From Eriocheir sinensis (taxonomy: Eukaryota; Arthropoda; Malacostraca; Decapoda; Varunidae): 64,000 nt of DNA. The translations under genes and the position numbers were made by a program. Below are positions 1 to 14,489 of the stretch, in pieces. The notes under the pieces were generated by a model. It was not told the origin of the DNA. It searched no databases and was given only the letters and a program-made list of their open reading frames with translations. The number at the start of each line of letters is the position of its first letter. The first letter of the stretch is position 1. The stretch lies in the NCBI RefSeq assembly GCF_024679095.1, contig NW_026110839.1:434001-498000 (forward strand). The letters are read 5' to 3'.

Positions 1-1544
1 TACACATAAAATGAAGTAAATACGTATAAGAAAATGTATACAAAATACACATAAAATAATGTAAATTCGTATCAAAATAAATAAACTAAATGCCAATAAA
101 AGAATGTTTGCTTCTATAAATATAAATATACAAAATACACATAAAATAACGTAAAATTGTATAAGACTATATACAAAAATAAACAAAAATAATTAAATTT
201 GTATGAAAATAGATATACAAAAGACACATAAAATAAGCTAAATTTGAATTGAAATAAATATAGAAAATACATAAAATAATGTAAATTTGTATCAAAATAT
301 ATATCCAAATACACATATATTAAAATTAATATTCAAAATACAAGATGCAAAATACCTATAAAATAACGTATTTTTTATAAAATTATATATACCAAAATAC
401 ACATAAAATATTTGAATTTGTATTAAAATAAATATACAAAATGCACATACAATAATGTAAATTTGTATTGAAATAGATATGCAAAAAACATATAAAACAA
501 CGTAAATTTGTTTCAAAATATATATACGAATACACATAAAATAACGTAGATTTCTATAAATATATATATACAAAATACAAATAAAATTAAGTAAATACGA
601 ATCAAAAACGTATACAAAATACACATAAAATAATGTAAATTCGTATAAATATAAATAAACAAAATACCAATAAGAGAATGTGTATTTGTATAAATATAAA
701 TATACAAAATGCACATAAAATAACGTAAATTTGTATAAAACTATATACAAAAATACACAGAAGTAATTAAATTTGTATGAAAATATATATACAAAATACA
801 CACAAAATAAGCTAAATTTGAATTGAAATATATATACAAAATACATAAAATAAAGTAAATTCGTTTCAAAATATTTTTAACAAATACACATATAATAACG
901 TAAATTTGTAAAAAAAATATATAAACAAAATACACATTAAGTAATGTAAATACGTATAAAAAAATATTTACAAAATACACCGATAATCAAGTCATTCGTA
1001 TCAAAATAAATAAACAAAAAACTAATTAAATAATGTAAATTTGTATGAGAAAACATACAAAATACACATAAAATAACGTTTTAAGTTTCTATAAAAATAT
1101 ATGTACAAAAATGCACATAAAATTAGTTTGCATAAAAAAATATACAAAACACACATTAGATAATGTAAATGAGTATAAAAATATGTATACAAAATACACA
1201 TAAAATAATGTAAATTCGTATCAAAATAAATATACAAAATACCAATAAAAGAATGTGTATTTGTATAAATATAAATATACAAAATACACATAAAATAACT
1301 TAAATTTATATAAAACTATATACAAAAATACACAGAAGTATTTTAATTTGTATGAAAATAGATATACAAAATAAGGTAAATTCGTTTCAAATTCAATAAA
1401 AAAAATTCAGATAAAAGAAAGTATATTTGTAGAAAAAATAAATATTCAAAATACACATAAAATAACGAAAATTTGTTTGAAAATATATAAAAAAATAAAC
1501 AAAAATAGTTTCAATTTGTATGAAAATAAATATACAAAATACAC
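1..1544 (-). repeat. Satellite block, T-rich strand on minus
   Basis: Monomers read on the minus strand. The part from about 1185 to the end matches 59340-59706 in the same orientation. It includes an unusual run near 1375-1500 (AAGGTAAATTCGTTTCAAAT followed by poor monomers) that is also present near 59535-59660 and, inverted, near 8760-8820. Around 1080-1190 there is the variant with ATGCACAT and TTTGCATAAA that characterises the second HOR lineage. The block ends in a head-to-head strand switch. Open frames here are satellite translations. Confidence 0.93.
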
Positions 1545-1568
1545 ATGTATTTTGTATATCTGTTTTCA
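1521..1568. repeat. Head-to-head strand-switch hairpin
   Basis: Arms 1521-1542 and 1547-1568 are inverted copies matching at 20 of 22 positions around a 4-nt spacer (ACAT). To the left all monomers read on minus, to the right on plus. The same junction occurs at 59683-59730 in the same orientation, and a related one at 8617-8680, so it was copied as part of larger duplications. The arms lie within the ordinary monomer core (ACAAAATAC / GTATTTTGT). Confidence 0.9.
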
Positions 1569-1802
1569 CACAAATTTAATTACTTTTGTGTATTTTTGCA
1601 TATAGTTTTATATAAATTTACGTTATTTTATTTGAATTTTGTATATTTATATTTATACAATACACATTCTTTTATTAGTATTTTGTTTATTTATTTTGAT
1701 ACGAGTTTACATTATTTTATGTGTATTTTGTATACCTTTTTTTATACGTATTTACTTCATTTTATGTGTATTTTGTATATTTATTTTCATAGAAATCTAC
1801 GT

Positions 1803-2519
1803 TATTTTATGTGTATTCGTATATATATTTTGAAAAAAATTTACATGGTTTTATATGTATTTTGCATATCTATTTCAATACAAATTTACCTTATTGTATG
1901 TGCATTTTGTATATTTATTTTAATACAAATTCAAATATTTTATGTGTGTCTTGGTATGAATATTTTTTATAAAAAATGCGTTATTTTATGGGTATTTTGC
2001 ATCTTAATTTTAATACAAATTTACATTATTTTATTAATATTCTGTGTATTTATTTTGATACGATTTTATATTATTCTATTTGTGTTTTGTATATATTTTT
2101 TTATACATATTTACATTATTTAATGTGTATTTTTTATATATATTTTATACAAATTTACGTTATTTTAAGTGTATTTGTTTATATATTTTCATTCAAATTT
2201 ACATTATTTTATGTGTATTTTGTAAATGTATTTCAATACAAATTTACCTAATTTTATGTGTATTTTGTATATTTATTTTCATACAAATTAAAATTATTTT
2301 TGTGTATTTTTGTATATAGTTTTATACAAATTTAGGTGATTTTATATGTATATTGTATATCTATTTTCATACAAATACACCTTCTTTTATTGATATTTTG
2401 TTTATTTATTTTGACGCGAATTTACATTATTTAATGTGTATTTTATATATATATTTATATACGTGTTTACATCATTTGATGTGTATTTTGTATAATTATT
2501 TCTATAGAAATCTACGTTG
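1803..2519 (+). repeat. One full 16-monomer higher-order repeat unit
   Basis: Sixteen consecutive monomers start near 1803, 1850, 1895, 1940, 1984, 2030, 2075, 2120, 2163, 2207, 2252, 2297, 2340, 2385, 2430 and 2475. Type markers in order include ATTCGTATATATATTTTGAA, TTGCATATCTATTTCAATAC, TTGTATGTGCATTTTG, TTTTTATAAAAAATGCG, GGGTATTTTGCATC, ATTCTGTGTATTTATTTTG, TTTGTGTTTTG, TTTGTTTATATATTTTCATT, TTTTTGTATATAGTTTTATA, CAAATACACCTTCT and TTTCTATAGAAATCTACG. The first type returns near 2520. The same order recurs in other blocks, which makes this a true HOR. Confidence 0.85.
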
Positions 2520-2965
2520 ATTTATGAGTATTCGTATATAGATTTTGAAATAAATTTACACTGTTTTATGTGTATTTTGCATATTTTTTCAATACAAATT
2601 TACCTTATTGTATATGCATTTTGTATATTAATTTTAATACAAATTTAATTATGCTATGTGTATTTTTGTATATGTATTTTTATAAAAATATGCTTTATTT
2701 TATGGGTATTTTGCATTTTTTTTTCATACAAATTTACATTATTTTATTTATATTCTGTTTATTTTTTTTAAACAATTTTACATTATTCTATGTGTATTTT
2801 GTATATCTATTTTTATACGTATTTACTTAATTTTATGTGTATTTTGTATATATATTTTTATAGAAATCTACGTTATTTTATGTGTGTTCGTATATATATT
2901 TTGAAACAAATTTACATTGTTTTATATGTATTTTTGCATATCTCTTTCAATACAAGTTTACCGTA
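2458..2965 (+). repeat. Module that flanks (AT)n elsewhere, here without (AT)n
   Basis: This segment, with markers GCATATTTTTTCAATAC, ATTATGCTATGTGTA, AAAATATGCTTTATTTTATG and AAACAATTTTACATTATTC, matches 28.0-28.45 and 60.9-61.38 kb directly. It matches 7.78-8.28 and 24.1-24.58 kb in inverted form. In those four copies a long (AT)n tract sits just outside its left border. Here the corresponding place (about 2435-2460) has only a normal TATATATATATTTATATACG monomer. Confidence 0.85.
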
Positions 2966-3304
2966 TTGTATATTTTTTTATGCAAACTAATTTTATGTGC
3001 ATTTTTGTACATATATTTTTATAGAAACTTAAAACGATATTTTATGTGTATTTTGTATATGTTTTCTCATACAAATTTACTTTATTTAATTAGTTTTTTG
3101 TTTATTTATTTTGATACGAATGACTTGATTATTTGTGTATTTGTATATGTTTTTTCATACAAATTTATATTATTTCATTGGTATTTTGTTTATTTATTTT
3201 GATACGAATTACATGATTATATGTGTATTTTGTACATATTTTTTATACGCATTTACATTATTTAATGTGTATTTTGTTTATATATTTTCATACAAATTTA
3301 CCTT

Positions 3305-4015
3305 AATATATGTGTATTTGTATAAATATTTTGATACAAATTTACTTTATTTTATGTATTTTGTATATATATATTTCAATTCAAATTTAGCTTATTTTGT
3401 GTGTATTTTGTATATCTATTTTCATACAAATTTAATTACTTTTGTGTATTTTTGTATATAGTTTTATACAAATTTATGTTATTTTATGTGTATTTTGTAT
3501 ATTTATATTTATACAAATACACATTCTTTTTTTGGTATTTTGTTTATTTATTTTGATACGAATTTACATTATTTTATGTGTAATTTGTATACATTTTTTT
3601 ATACGTATTTACTTCATTTTTATGTGAATTTTGTATATATATTTTTATACAAATCTACGTTATTTTATGTGTATTCGTATATATATTTTGAAACAAATTT
3701 ATTATATGTGTATTTGTATAAATATTTTGATACAAATTTACTTTATTTCATGTATTTTGTATATATATTTCAATTCAAATTTAGCTTATTTTATCTGTAT
3801 TTTGTATATCTATTTTCATACGAATTTAATTACTTCTGTGTATTTTTGTATATAGTTTTATACAAATTTACGTTATTTTATGTGTATTTTGAATATTTAT
3901 ATTTATACAAATACACATTCTTTTTTTGGTATTTTGTTTATTTATTTTGATACGAATTTACATTATTTTATGTGTAATTTGTATACATTTTTTTATACGT
4001 ATTTACTTCATTTAC
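3305..4015 (+). repeat. Local tandem duplication, period about 395 bp
   Basis: The stretch starting near 3311 (TGTGTATTTGTATAAATATT) recurs starting near 3707. Both copies share the AATTCAAATTTAGCTTA monomer and a private CATTCTTTTTTTGGTATTTT variant (about 3521-3541 and 3916-3935). The offset is 394-396 bp, close to nine monomers, so the duplication is in register with the monomer. The shared private variant suggests it is fairly recent. Confidence 0.8.
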
Positions 4016-5039
4016 TCATTTATTTATTTGTATATATATTTTTATAGAAATCTACGTTATTTTATGTGTATTCGTATATATATTTTGAAACAAATTTACA
4101 TTGTTTTATATGTATTTTGCATATCTATTTCAATACAGATTTACATTATTATATGTGTATTTTGTATATTTATTTTAATACAAATTAATTTTTTATGTGT
4201 ATTTCTGTAAATATATTTAAAAAAAAAGCGTTATTTTATGGGTATTTTGCATCTTTATTTTCATACAAATTTACGTTATTTCATTAACATTCTGTGTATT
4301 TTTTTTGATACGATTTTACATTATTCTATTTGTGTTTTGTATATATATTTTTTTATACATATTTACATTATTTAATGAGTATTTTGTATATATATTTTAT
4401 ACAAATTTACGTTAATTTAAGTGTATTTCTTTATATATTTTCATTCAAATTTACATTATTTTATGTGTATTTTGTATATGTATTTCAATACAAATTTACC
4501 TAATTTTATGTGTATTTTGTATATTTATTTTCATACAAATTTAATTTATTTTTGTGTATTTTTATATATAGTTTTATACAAATTTACGTTATTTTATGTG
4601 TATTTTATACATGTATTTTCATACAAATACACATTCTCTTATTGATATTCTTATTTATTTTGTCACGAATTTACATTATTTAATGTGTATTTTGTATATA
4701 TATTTTTATACGTATTTACATCATTTCATGTGTATTTGTATATATATTTCTATAGCTATCTACGTTATTTTAAGTGTATTCGTATATATATTTTGAAACA
4801 AATCTTCATTATTTTATGTGTATTTTGTATATATATTTCATTACAAATTTGCCTTATTTTATGTTTATTTTTATATCTATTTTCATTCAAATTCAAATTA
4901 TTTTATGTGTATATATTTATTTGTATATACGTTCTTTTATGTGTATTTTCTATATATATTTTCATTCAAAATTACATTATTTTATCGGTATTTTGTTCAT
5001 TTTTTTCGATACGAATTTAGATTATTTTGTGTATTTTCT

Positions 5040-5153
5040 ATACATATACATATAGAGTATATTTCTATGAAAATATATATTGAAAATACATATAAAATTA
5101 CGTAAATAAGTATAAAAATATATATATCAAATACACCTAAAAAAATGAAAATT
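5040..5153 (-). repeat. Strand-switch junction and short minus block
   Basis: A plus-oriented monomer ending TTTTCTATACATATACATA joins ATAGAGTATATTTCTATGAA, after which monomers read on minus until about 5153. Near-identical junctions lie at about 17318-17350 and 50376-50410. After the junction the three copies agree for about 100 bp and then diverge at different points. Confidence 0.85.
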
Positions 5154-5654
5154 CAATATAAATTTACCTTATTGTATGTGCATTTTGTATATTTATTTCA
5201 ATACAAATTTAAATATTTTATGTGTATTTTGGTATATATATTTTTATAAGAAATGCGCTATTTTATGGGAATTTTGCATCTTTATTTTCATTCAAACTTA
5301 CATTATTTTATTTTCATAGAAATTTACTCTATTTTATGAGTATTCGTATATATATTTTGATACAAATTTACATTATTGATGTGTATTTTGCATATCTATT
5401 TCAATACAGATTTACCTTATTGTATGTGTATTTTGTATATTTATTTTAATAAAAATTATTTTTTTTATGTGTATTTTTGTATAAATATATTTCTAAAAAA
5501 AAAAAAGCGTTATTTTATGGGTATTTTGCATCTTAATTTTCATACAAATTTACATTATTTTATTAATATTCTGTGTATTTATTTTGATACGATTTTACAT
5601 TATTCTATTTGTGTTTTGTATATATTTTTTTACTCAAATTTACGTTATTTTAAG
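5154..5654 (+). repeat. Satellite block, T-rich strand on plus
   Basis: A short block starting abruptly in mid-monomer (AATATAAATTTACCTTATTG). It holds the TGTGCATTTTG, TTGGTATATATATTTTTATAAG, TTCAAACTTACATTA, ATTCGTATATATATTTTGAT and GGGTATTTTGCATC monomer types. An A-rich TTTCTAAAAAAAAAAAAGCG stretch lies near 5490-5509. It ends abruptly at about 5654 (TTTAAGTAAAAATATA) with a switch to minus. Confidence 0.9.
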
Positions 5655-8616
<2,962 letters not shown>

Positions 8617-8646
<30 letters not shown>

Positions 8647-8680
8647 ATGTGTATTTTGTATATTTATTTTCATACAAATT
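8617..8680. repeat. Head-to-head hairpin, 30-nt arms
   Basis: Arms 8617-8646 and 8651-8680 are reverse complements at 28 of 30 positions, separated by ATGT. It marks a minus-to-plus switch and corresponds to the junctions at 1544 and 59706. Confidence 0.9.
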
Positions 8681-10081
8681 GAAATTATTTTTGTTTATTT
8701 TTTATATATTTTCATACAAATTTTCGTTATATTATGTGTATTTTGTATATTTATTTTTTCAACAAATATACGTTCTTTTATCTGAATTTTGTTTATTGAA
8801 TTTGAAACGAATTTACCTTATTTTGTATATCTATTTTCATACAAATTAAAATACTTCTGTGTATTTTTGTATATAGTTTTATATAAATTTACGTTATTTT
8901 ATGTGTATTTTGTATATTTATATTTATACAAATACACATTCTTTTATTGGTATTTTGTATATTTATTTTGATATGAATTTACATTATTTTATGTGTATTT
9001 TGTATACATTTTTTTATACGTATTTACTTCATTTTATGTGTATTTTGTATATATATTTTTATAGAAATCTACGTTATTTTATGTGTATTCGTATATATAT
9101 TTTGAAACAAATTTACATTGTTTTATATGTATTTTGCATATCTATTTAAATACAAATTTACCTTATTGAATGTGTTTTTTGTATATTTATTTTAATACAA
9201 ATTTAATTTTTGGATGTGTATTTTGGTATATATATTTTTATAAATAAAAAAAATGCGTTATTTTATGGGTATTTTTATAAATATTTTGATACAAATCTAC
9301 ATTATTTTATGTATTTTGTATACACATTTCAATTCAAATTTAGCTTATTTTATCTGTATTTTGTATATCTATTTTCATACGAATTTAATTACTGTGCATT
9401 TTTGTATATAGTTTTATACAAATTTACGTTATTTTATGTGTATTTTGTATATTTATATTTATACAAATACACATTCTTTTATTGGTATTTTGTTAATTTA
9501 TTTTGATACGAATTTACATTATTTTATGTGTATTTTGTATACATTTTCTTATACGTATTTACTTCATTTTATGTGTATTTTGTATATATATTTTTATACA
9601 AATCTACGTTATTTTATGTGTATTCGTATATATATTTTGAAACAAATTGACATTGGTTTATATGTATTTTGCATATCTATTTCAATACAGATTTACCTTA
9701 TTGTATGTGTATTTTGTATATTTATTTTAATACAAATTAATTTTTTCATGTGTATTTTGGTATATATTTTTATAAAAAAATGCGTTATTTAATGGGTATT
9801 TTGCATCTTTATTTTCATACAAATTTACATTGTTTTATTAATATTCTGTGTATTTATTTTGATACGATTTTACATTATTCTATTTGTGTTTTGTATATAT
9901 TTTTTTATACATATTTACATTATTTAATGTGTGTTTTGTATATTTTAAAACAAATTTACGTTATTTTATGCGCATCTGTTAAAATATTTTGATACAAATT
10001 TACATTATTTTATGTATTTTGTATATATATTTCAATACAAATTTAGTTTATTTCATGTATATTTTGTATATCTATTTTCAT
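8649..10081 (+). repeat. Satellite block, T-rich strand on plus
   Basis: It holds two ATTCGTATATATATTTTGAA marker monomers (near 9087 and 9623, spacing about 536 bp). Between them lies a module with CAATTCAAATTTAGCTTA and TTTATCTGTATTTTG. The block is the inverted counterpart of 58270-59703. The right end reads CTATTTTCATTTGTATCAAA, an abrupt switch to minus. Confidence 0.93.
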
Positions 10082-12471
10082 TTGTATCAAAATAAATGAA
10101 CAAAATAGCAATAAAATAATGTAAATTTGTATGAGAAAACATATTCAAATGCACATAAAATAAAGTAAATTTGCAAATTTGTATTGAAATAGATATGCAA
10201 AATACATATAAAACAATGTAAATTTGTTTCAAAATATATATACGAATACACATAAAATAACGTAGATTTCTATAAAAATATGTACAAAATACACATAAAA
10301 TGAAGTAAATACGTATAAAAAAATGAATACAAAAAATACATAAAAATCGTATCAAAATAAATAAACAAAATACCAGTAAAAGAATGTGTATTTGTAAAAA
10401 TATAAATATACAAAATATACATAAAATATCGTAAATTTGTATAAAACTATATACAAAAATACACAGAAGTAATTAAATTTGTATGAAAATATATATACAA
10501 AATACAGCTAAATTAAGCTAAATTTGAATTGAAATGTACATACAAAATACATAAAAAAATGTAAATCTGTATCAAAATATTTATACAAATACACATAATA
10601 ACGTAGATTTGTTTAAAAATATATAAACAAAATACACATTAAGTAATGTAAATACCTATAAAAAATATGTACAAAATACACATATAATCATGTAATTCGT
10701 ATCAAAATAAATAAACAAAATAGCAATAAAATAATGTAAATTTGTATGAGAAAACATATACAAATAACGCAAATTTATATAAAAATATATGTACAAAAAT
10801 GCACATAAAATAAAGTAAATTTGCAAAAAAATATATATACAAAACCCACACTAAATAATGTAAATGCGTACATAAAATAACCTAAATTTGTATAAAACAA
10901 TATACAAAAATACACAAAAATAATTTAAATTTGTTTGAAAAGAAATATACAAAATACACATAAAATTAGGTAAATTTGTATTGAAATACATATACAAAAT
11001 ACACATCAAATAATGTAAATTTGAATGAAAATATATAAACAAATACACTTAAAATAACGTAAATTTGTATAAAATATATATGCAAGATACACATTAAATA
11101 ATGTAAATGTGTATAAAAATATATATACAAAAACAAATAGAATAATGTAAAATCGTATCAAAATAAATACACAGAATATCAATAAAATAATGTAAATTTG
11201 TATGAAAATAAAGATACAAAATTCCCAAAATTATCGCATTTTTATAAAAATATATTTACCAAAATACACATAAAATATTTAAATTTGTATTGAAATAAAT
11301 ATGCAAAATGCATATACAGTAAGGTAAATTTGTATTGAAAGAGATATTCAAAAATACATATAAAACAATGTAAATTTGTTTCTAAATATATATACGACTA
11401 CACATAAAATAAAGTAGATTTCTATAGAAATATATATACAAAATACATATGAAATTATGTAAATACGTGTAAAAATATACATACAAAATACATATCAAAT
11501 AATGTAAATTCGTGTCAAAATAAATAAACAATATATCATGAAAAGAATGTGTATTTGTATGAAAATAGATAGTAGATAATAAATTTGTATGAAATATATA
11601 TGCAAGATACACATTAAATAATGTAAATATGTATAAAAAAGTATATACAAAAAACAAATAGAATAATGTAACATCGTATCAAAATAAATACACCGAATAT
11701 TAATAAAATAATGTAAATTTGTATAAAAATAAAGATGCAAAATTCCCATAAAATAGCGCATTTCTTATAAAAATATATATACCAAAATACACATAAAATA
11801 TTTGAATTTGCATTGAAATAAATATACAAAATGCACATACAATAAGGTAAATTTGTATTGAAAGAGATATGCAAAAATACATATAAAACAATGTAAATTT
11901 GTTTCAAAATATATATACGAATACAAATAAAAAAACGTAGATTTCTATAAAAATATATATACAAAATACACATAAAATTAAGTAAATACGTATAAAAAAA
12001 ATGTATACAAAATACACATAAAATAATGTAAATTTGAATTAAAATAAATAAACAAAATACCAATAAAAGAATGTGTATTTGGATAAATATAAATATACAA
12101 AATACATATACAAAATAAACATAAAATAAGGTAGATTTGTAATAAAATATATGTACAAAATACACATAAAATAATGTAAATTTATATAAAATATATATAC
12201 AAATACACATAAAATACCATGAATTTGTATAAAAATATATATTCAAAATAAATATTAAATAATGTACAAGCGCATAAAAATATATATACAAAGTACATAT
12301 AAAATAATGTAAATTCGTATCAATATAAATCAACAAAACACCAATAAAATAATATATATTTGAATGAAAATAAATTTACAAAATACACATAACATAACTA
12401 AAATTTGTATTAAAATATATACAAAAATACATAGAAATAATTTGAGTTTGTATGAAAATAGATATACAAAA
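10082..12471 (-). repeat. Satellite block, T-rich strand on minus
   Basis: It includes the 22-bp truncated monomer near 10866-10877 (ATGCGTACATAAAATAACC), the module with GTAGATAATAAATTTGTATG near 11570, and an irregular TTTGCAAATTTG joint near 10170 that corresponds to 58190 (TTTGAAAATTTAC). Its long minus-strand open frame (about 11614-12336) is a run of 15-residue satellite periods and not a protein gene. Confidence 0.93.
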
Positions 12472-12507
12472 TCTGATAATCTGATTTTATATTATTTTTA
12501 TAAAATC
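12472..12507. other. Non-monomer junction segment with small hairpin
   Basis: TCTGATAATCTGATTTTATA and the following bases do not fit the monomer. They contain GATTTTAT (12483-12490) and its complement ATAAAATC (12500-12507) around a 9-nt loop. They sit exactly at a minus-to-plus switch. Copies lie at about 46929-46970 (inverted) and 53190-53230. Confidence 0.8.
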
Positions 12508-12960
12508 TGAATTTTGTTTATTGAATTTGAAACGAATTTACCTCCTTTTGTATATCTATTTTCATACAAATTAAAATACTTCTGTGTATTTTTGTATATA
12601 GATTTATATAAATTTACGTTATTTTATGTGTATTTTGTATATTTATATTTATTCAAATACACATTCTTTTATTGGTATTTTGTATATTTATTTTGATGCG
12701 AATTTACATTATTTTATGTGTATTTTGTATACATTTTTTTTATACGTATTTACTTCATTTTATGTGTATTTTGTATATATATTTTTATAGAAATCTACGT
12801 TATTTTATGTGTATTCGTATATATATTTTGAAACAAATTTTCTTTGTTTTATATGTATTTTGCATATCTATTTCAATACAAATTTACCTCATTGTATGTG
12901 TTTTTTAAATATTTATTTTAATACAAGTTTAATTTTTTTATGTGAATTTTGGTATATATG
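12508..12960 (+). repeat. Short plus block, copied three times
   Basis: About ten monomers on plus, from TGAATTTTGTTTATTGAATT to TTTTGGTATATATGGAGAGG. The same block, opposite in orientation, lies at 46477-46928 and 52739-53180. A related stretch lies at 8770-9230. The TGGAGAGG at the right joint is one of the few G-rich spots in the window. Confidence 0.92.
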
Positions 12961-14286
12961 GAGAGGTAAATTTGTATTGAAAGAGATAAACAAAAATACA
13001 TATAAAACAATGTAAATTTGTTTCAAAATATATATACGAATACACATAAAATAACGTAGATTTCAATAAAAAATATATATACAAAATACACATAAAATGA
13101 AGTATATACGTATAAAAAAATGAATACAAAATACACATAAAAATCGTATCAAAATAAATAAACAAAATACCAGTAAAAGAATGTGTATTTGTATAAATAT
13201 AAATATACATAATACACAAAAAATTTCGTAAATTTGTATAAAACTATATACAAAAATACACAGAAGTAATTAAATTTGTATGAAAATATATATACAAAAT
13301 ACAGCTAAAATAAGCTAAATTTGAATTGAAATGTACATACAAAATACATAAAATAATGTAAATCTGTATCAAAATATTTATACAAATACATATAATAACG
13401 TAGATTTGTTTAAAAATATATAAACAAAATACACATTAAGAAATGTAAATACGTATAAAAAATATGTACAAAATACACATATAATCATGTAAATTGTATC
13501 AAAATAAATAAACAAAATAGCAATAAAATAATGTAAATTTGTATGAGAAAACATATACAAATAAAATAACGCAAATTTCCATAAAATATATGTACAAAAT
13601 ACACATAAAATAAAGTAAATTTATATAAATATATATATACAAAACACACATTAAATAATGTAAATGCGTACATAAAATAACCTAAATTTGTATAAAACTA
13701 TATACAAAAATACACAAAAATAATTTAAATTTGTATGAAAAGAAATATACAAAATACACATAAAATTAGGTTAATTTGTATTGAAATACATATACAAAAT
13801 ACATATAAAAAAATGTAAATTTGAAAGAAAATATATAAACAAATACACATATAATAACGTAAATTTGTATGAAATATATATTCAAAATACACATTAAATA
13901 ATGTAAATATGTATAAAAAAATATATACAAAACACAAATAGTATAATGTAAAATCGTATCAAAATATATACACAGAATATTAATAAAATAATGTAAATTT
14001 GTATGAAAATTAAGATGCAAAATACCTATAAAATAACGCATTTTTTATAAAATTATTGATACCAAAATACACATAAAATATTTGAATTTGTATTAAAATA
14101 AATATACAAAATGCAAATACAATAAGGTAAATTTGTATTGAAATAGATATGCAAAATACATGTAAAATAATGTAAATTTGTTTCAAAATATATATACGAA
14201 TACACATTAAATAACGAAGATTTCTATAAAAATACATATACAAAATACACATAATATTAAGTAAATACGTATAAAAAATGTGTAAA
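12961..14286 (-). repeat. Satellite block, T-rich strand on minus
   Basis: Contains the truncated 22-bp monomer near 13661-13680, the AGCTAAATTTGAATTGAAAT module near 13313, and the ATTGATACCAAAATACACAT monomer near 14055. The segment 13400-13962 is inverted relative to 15603-16165. It ends near 14286 at AAATGTGTAAAGTGTATTTT, an abrupt switch. Confidence 0.92.
13400..13962 (-). repeat. Left arm of local inverted repeat F
   Basis: Reverse complement of about 15603-16165; positions sum to about 29568. The arms share the truncated monomer (TACGCATTTAC on the other side) and the ATTAATTTGTATTGAAATAC monomer type. The spacer is about 1.6 kb and contains two more strand switches. Confidence 0.75.
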
Positions 14287-14489
14287 GTGTATTTTGTATA
14301 TATATTTTTATAGAAATCTACGTTTTTTTATTTGTATTCGTATATATATTTTGAAACAAATTTACATTGTTTTATATGTATTTTGCATATCTTTTCAATA
14401 AATTTATTTAATGTATGTGCATTTTGTATATTTATTTCAATGCAAATTTAAATATTTTATGTGTATTTTGGTATATATATTTTTATAAG
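14287..14489 (+). repeat. Short plus block
   Basis: Four to five monomers, with markers TCTACGTTTTTTTATTTGTA, ATTTTGAAACAAATTTACAT, TTGCATATCTTTTCAATAAA, TTTCAATGCAAATTTAAATA and TTTGGTATATATATTTTTAT. This order is the standard one. Both edges are abrupt. Confidence 0.9.

Larger units (their letters stand above)
1545..5050 (+). repeat. Satellite block with a complete 16-monomer HOR
   Basis: T-rich strand on plus. Marker monomers with ATTCGTATATATATTTTG occur near 1816, 2530, 2887, 3674, 4070 and 4780. Intervals of about 714 and 710 bp are full 16-monomer cycles; 357 and 396 bp are shortened forms that lost whole monomers. Two modules with CAATTCAAATTTAGCTTA occur near 3380 and 3770. The block ends at the CATATAGAGTA junction shared with 17.3 and 50.4 kb. 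All open frames here are 15-residue periodic satellite translations. Confidence 0.94.
10396..13690. repeat. Left arm of inverted repeat D
   Basis: This arm is the reverse complement of about 45746-49040; paired positions sum to about 59436 (12514-12696 with 46740-46922, 12336 with 47100). The pairing includes the embedded short opposite-orientation block 12508-12960 and both of its junction sequences, so the small inversion predates the duplication. Confidence 0.85.

Noticed and set aside
1545..5050. CRISPR-like array because of regular short repeats
   Set aside because: Repeats are adjacent head to tail with no unique spacers, are strongly diverged and have no cas genes nearby.
11614..12336. 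A 240-codon open frame on minus
   Set aside because: Same 15-residue satellite period. Its paralogues in other blocks are broken by 1-2 bp indels without any sign of selection for an open frame.
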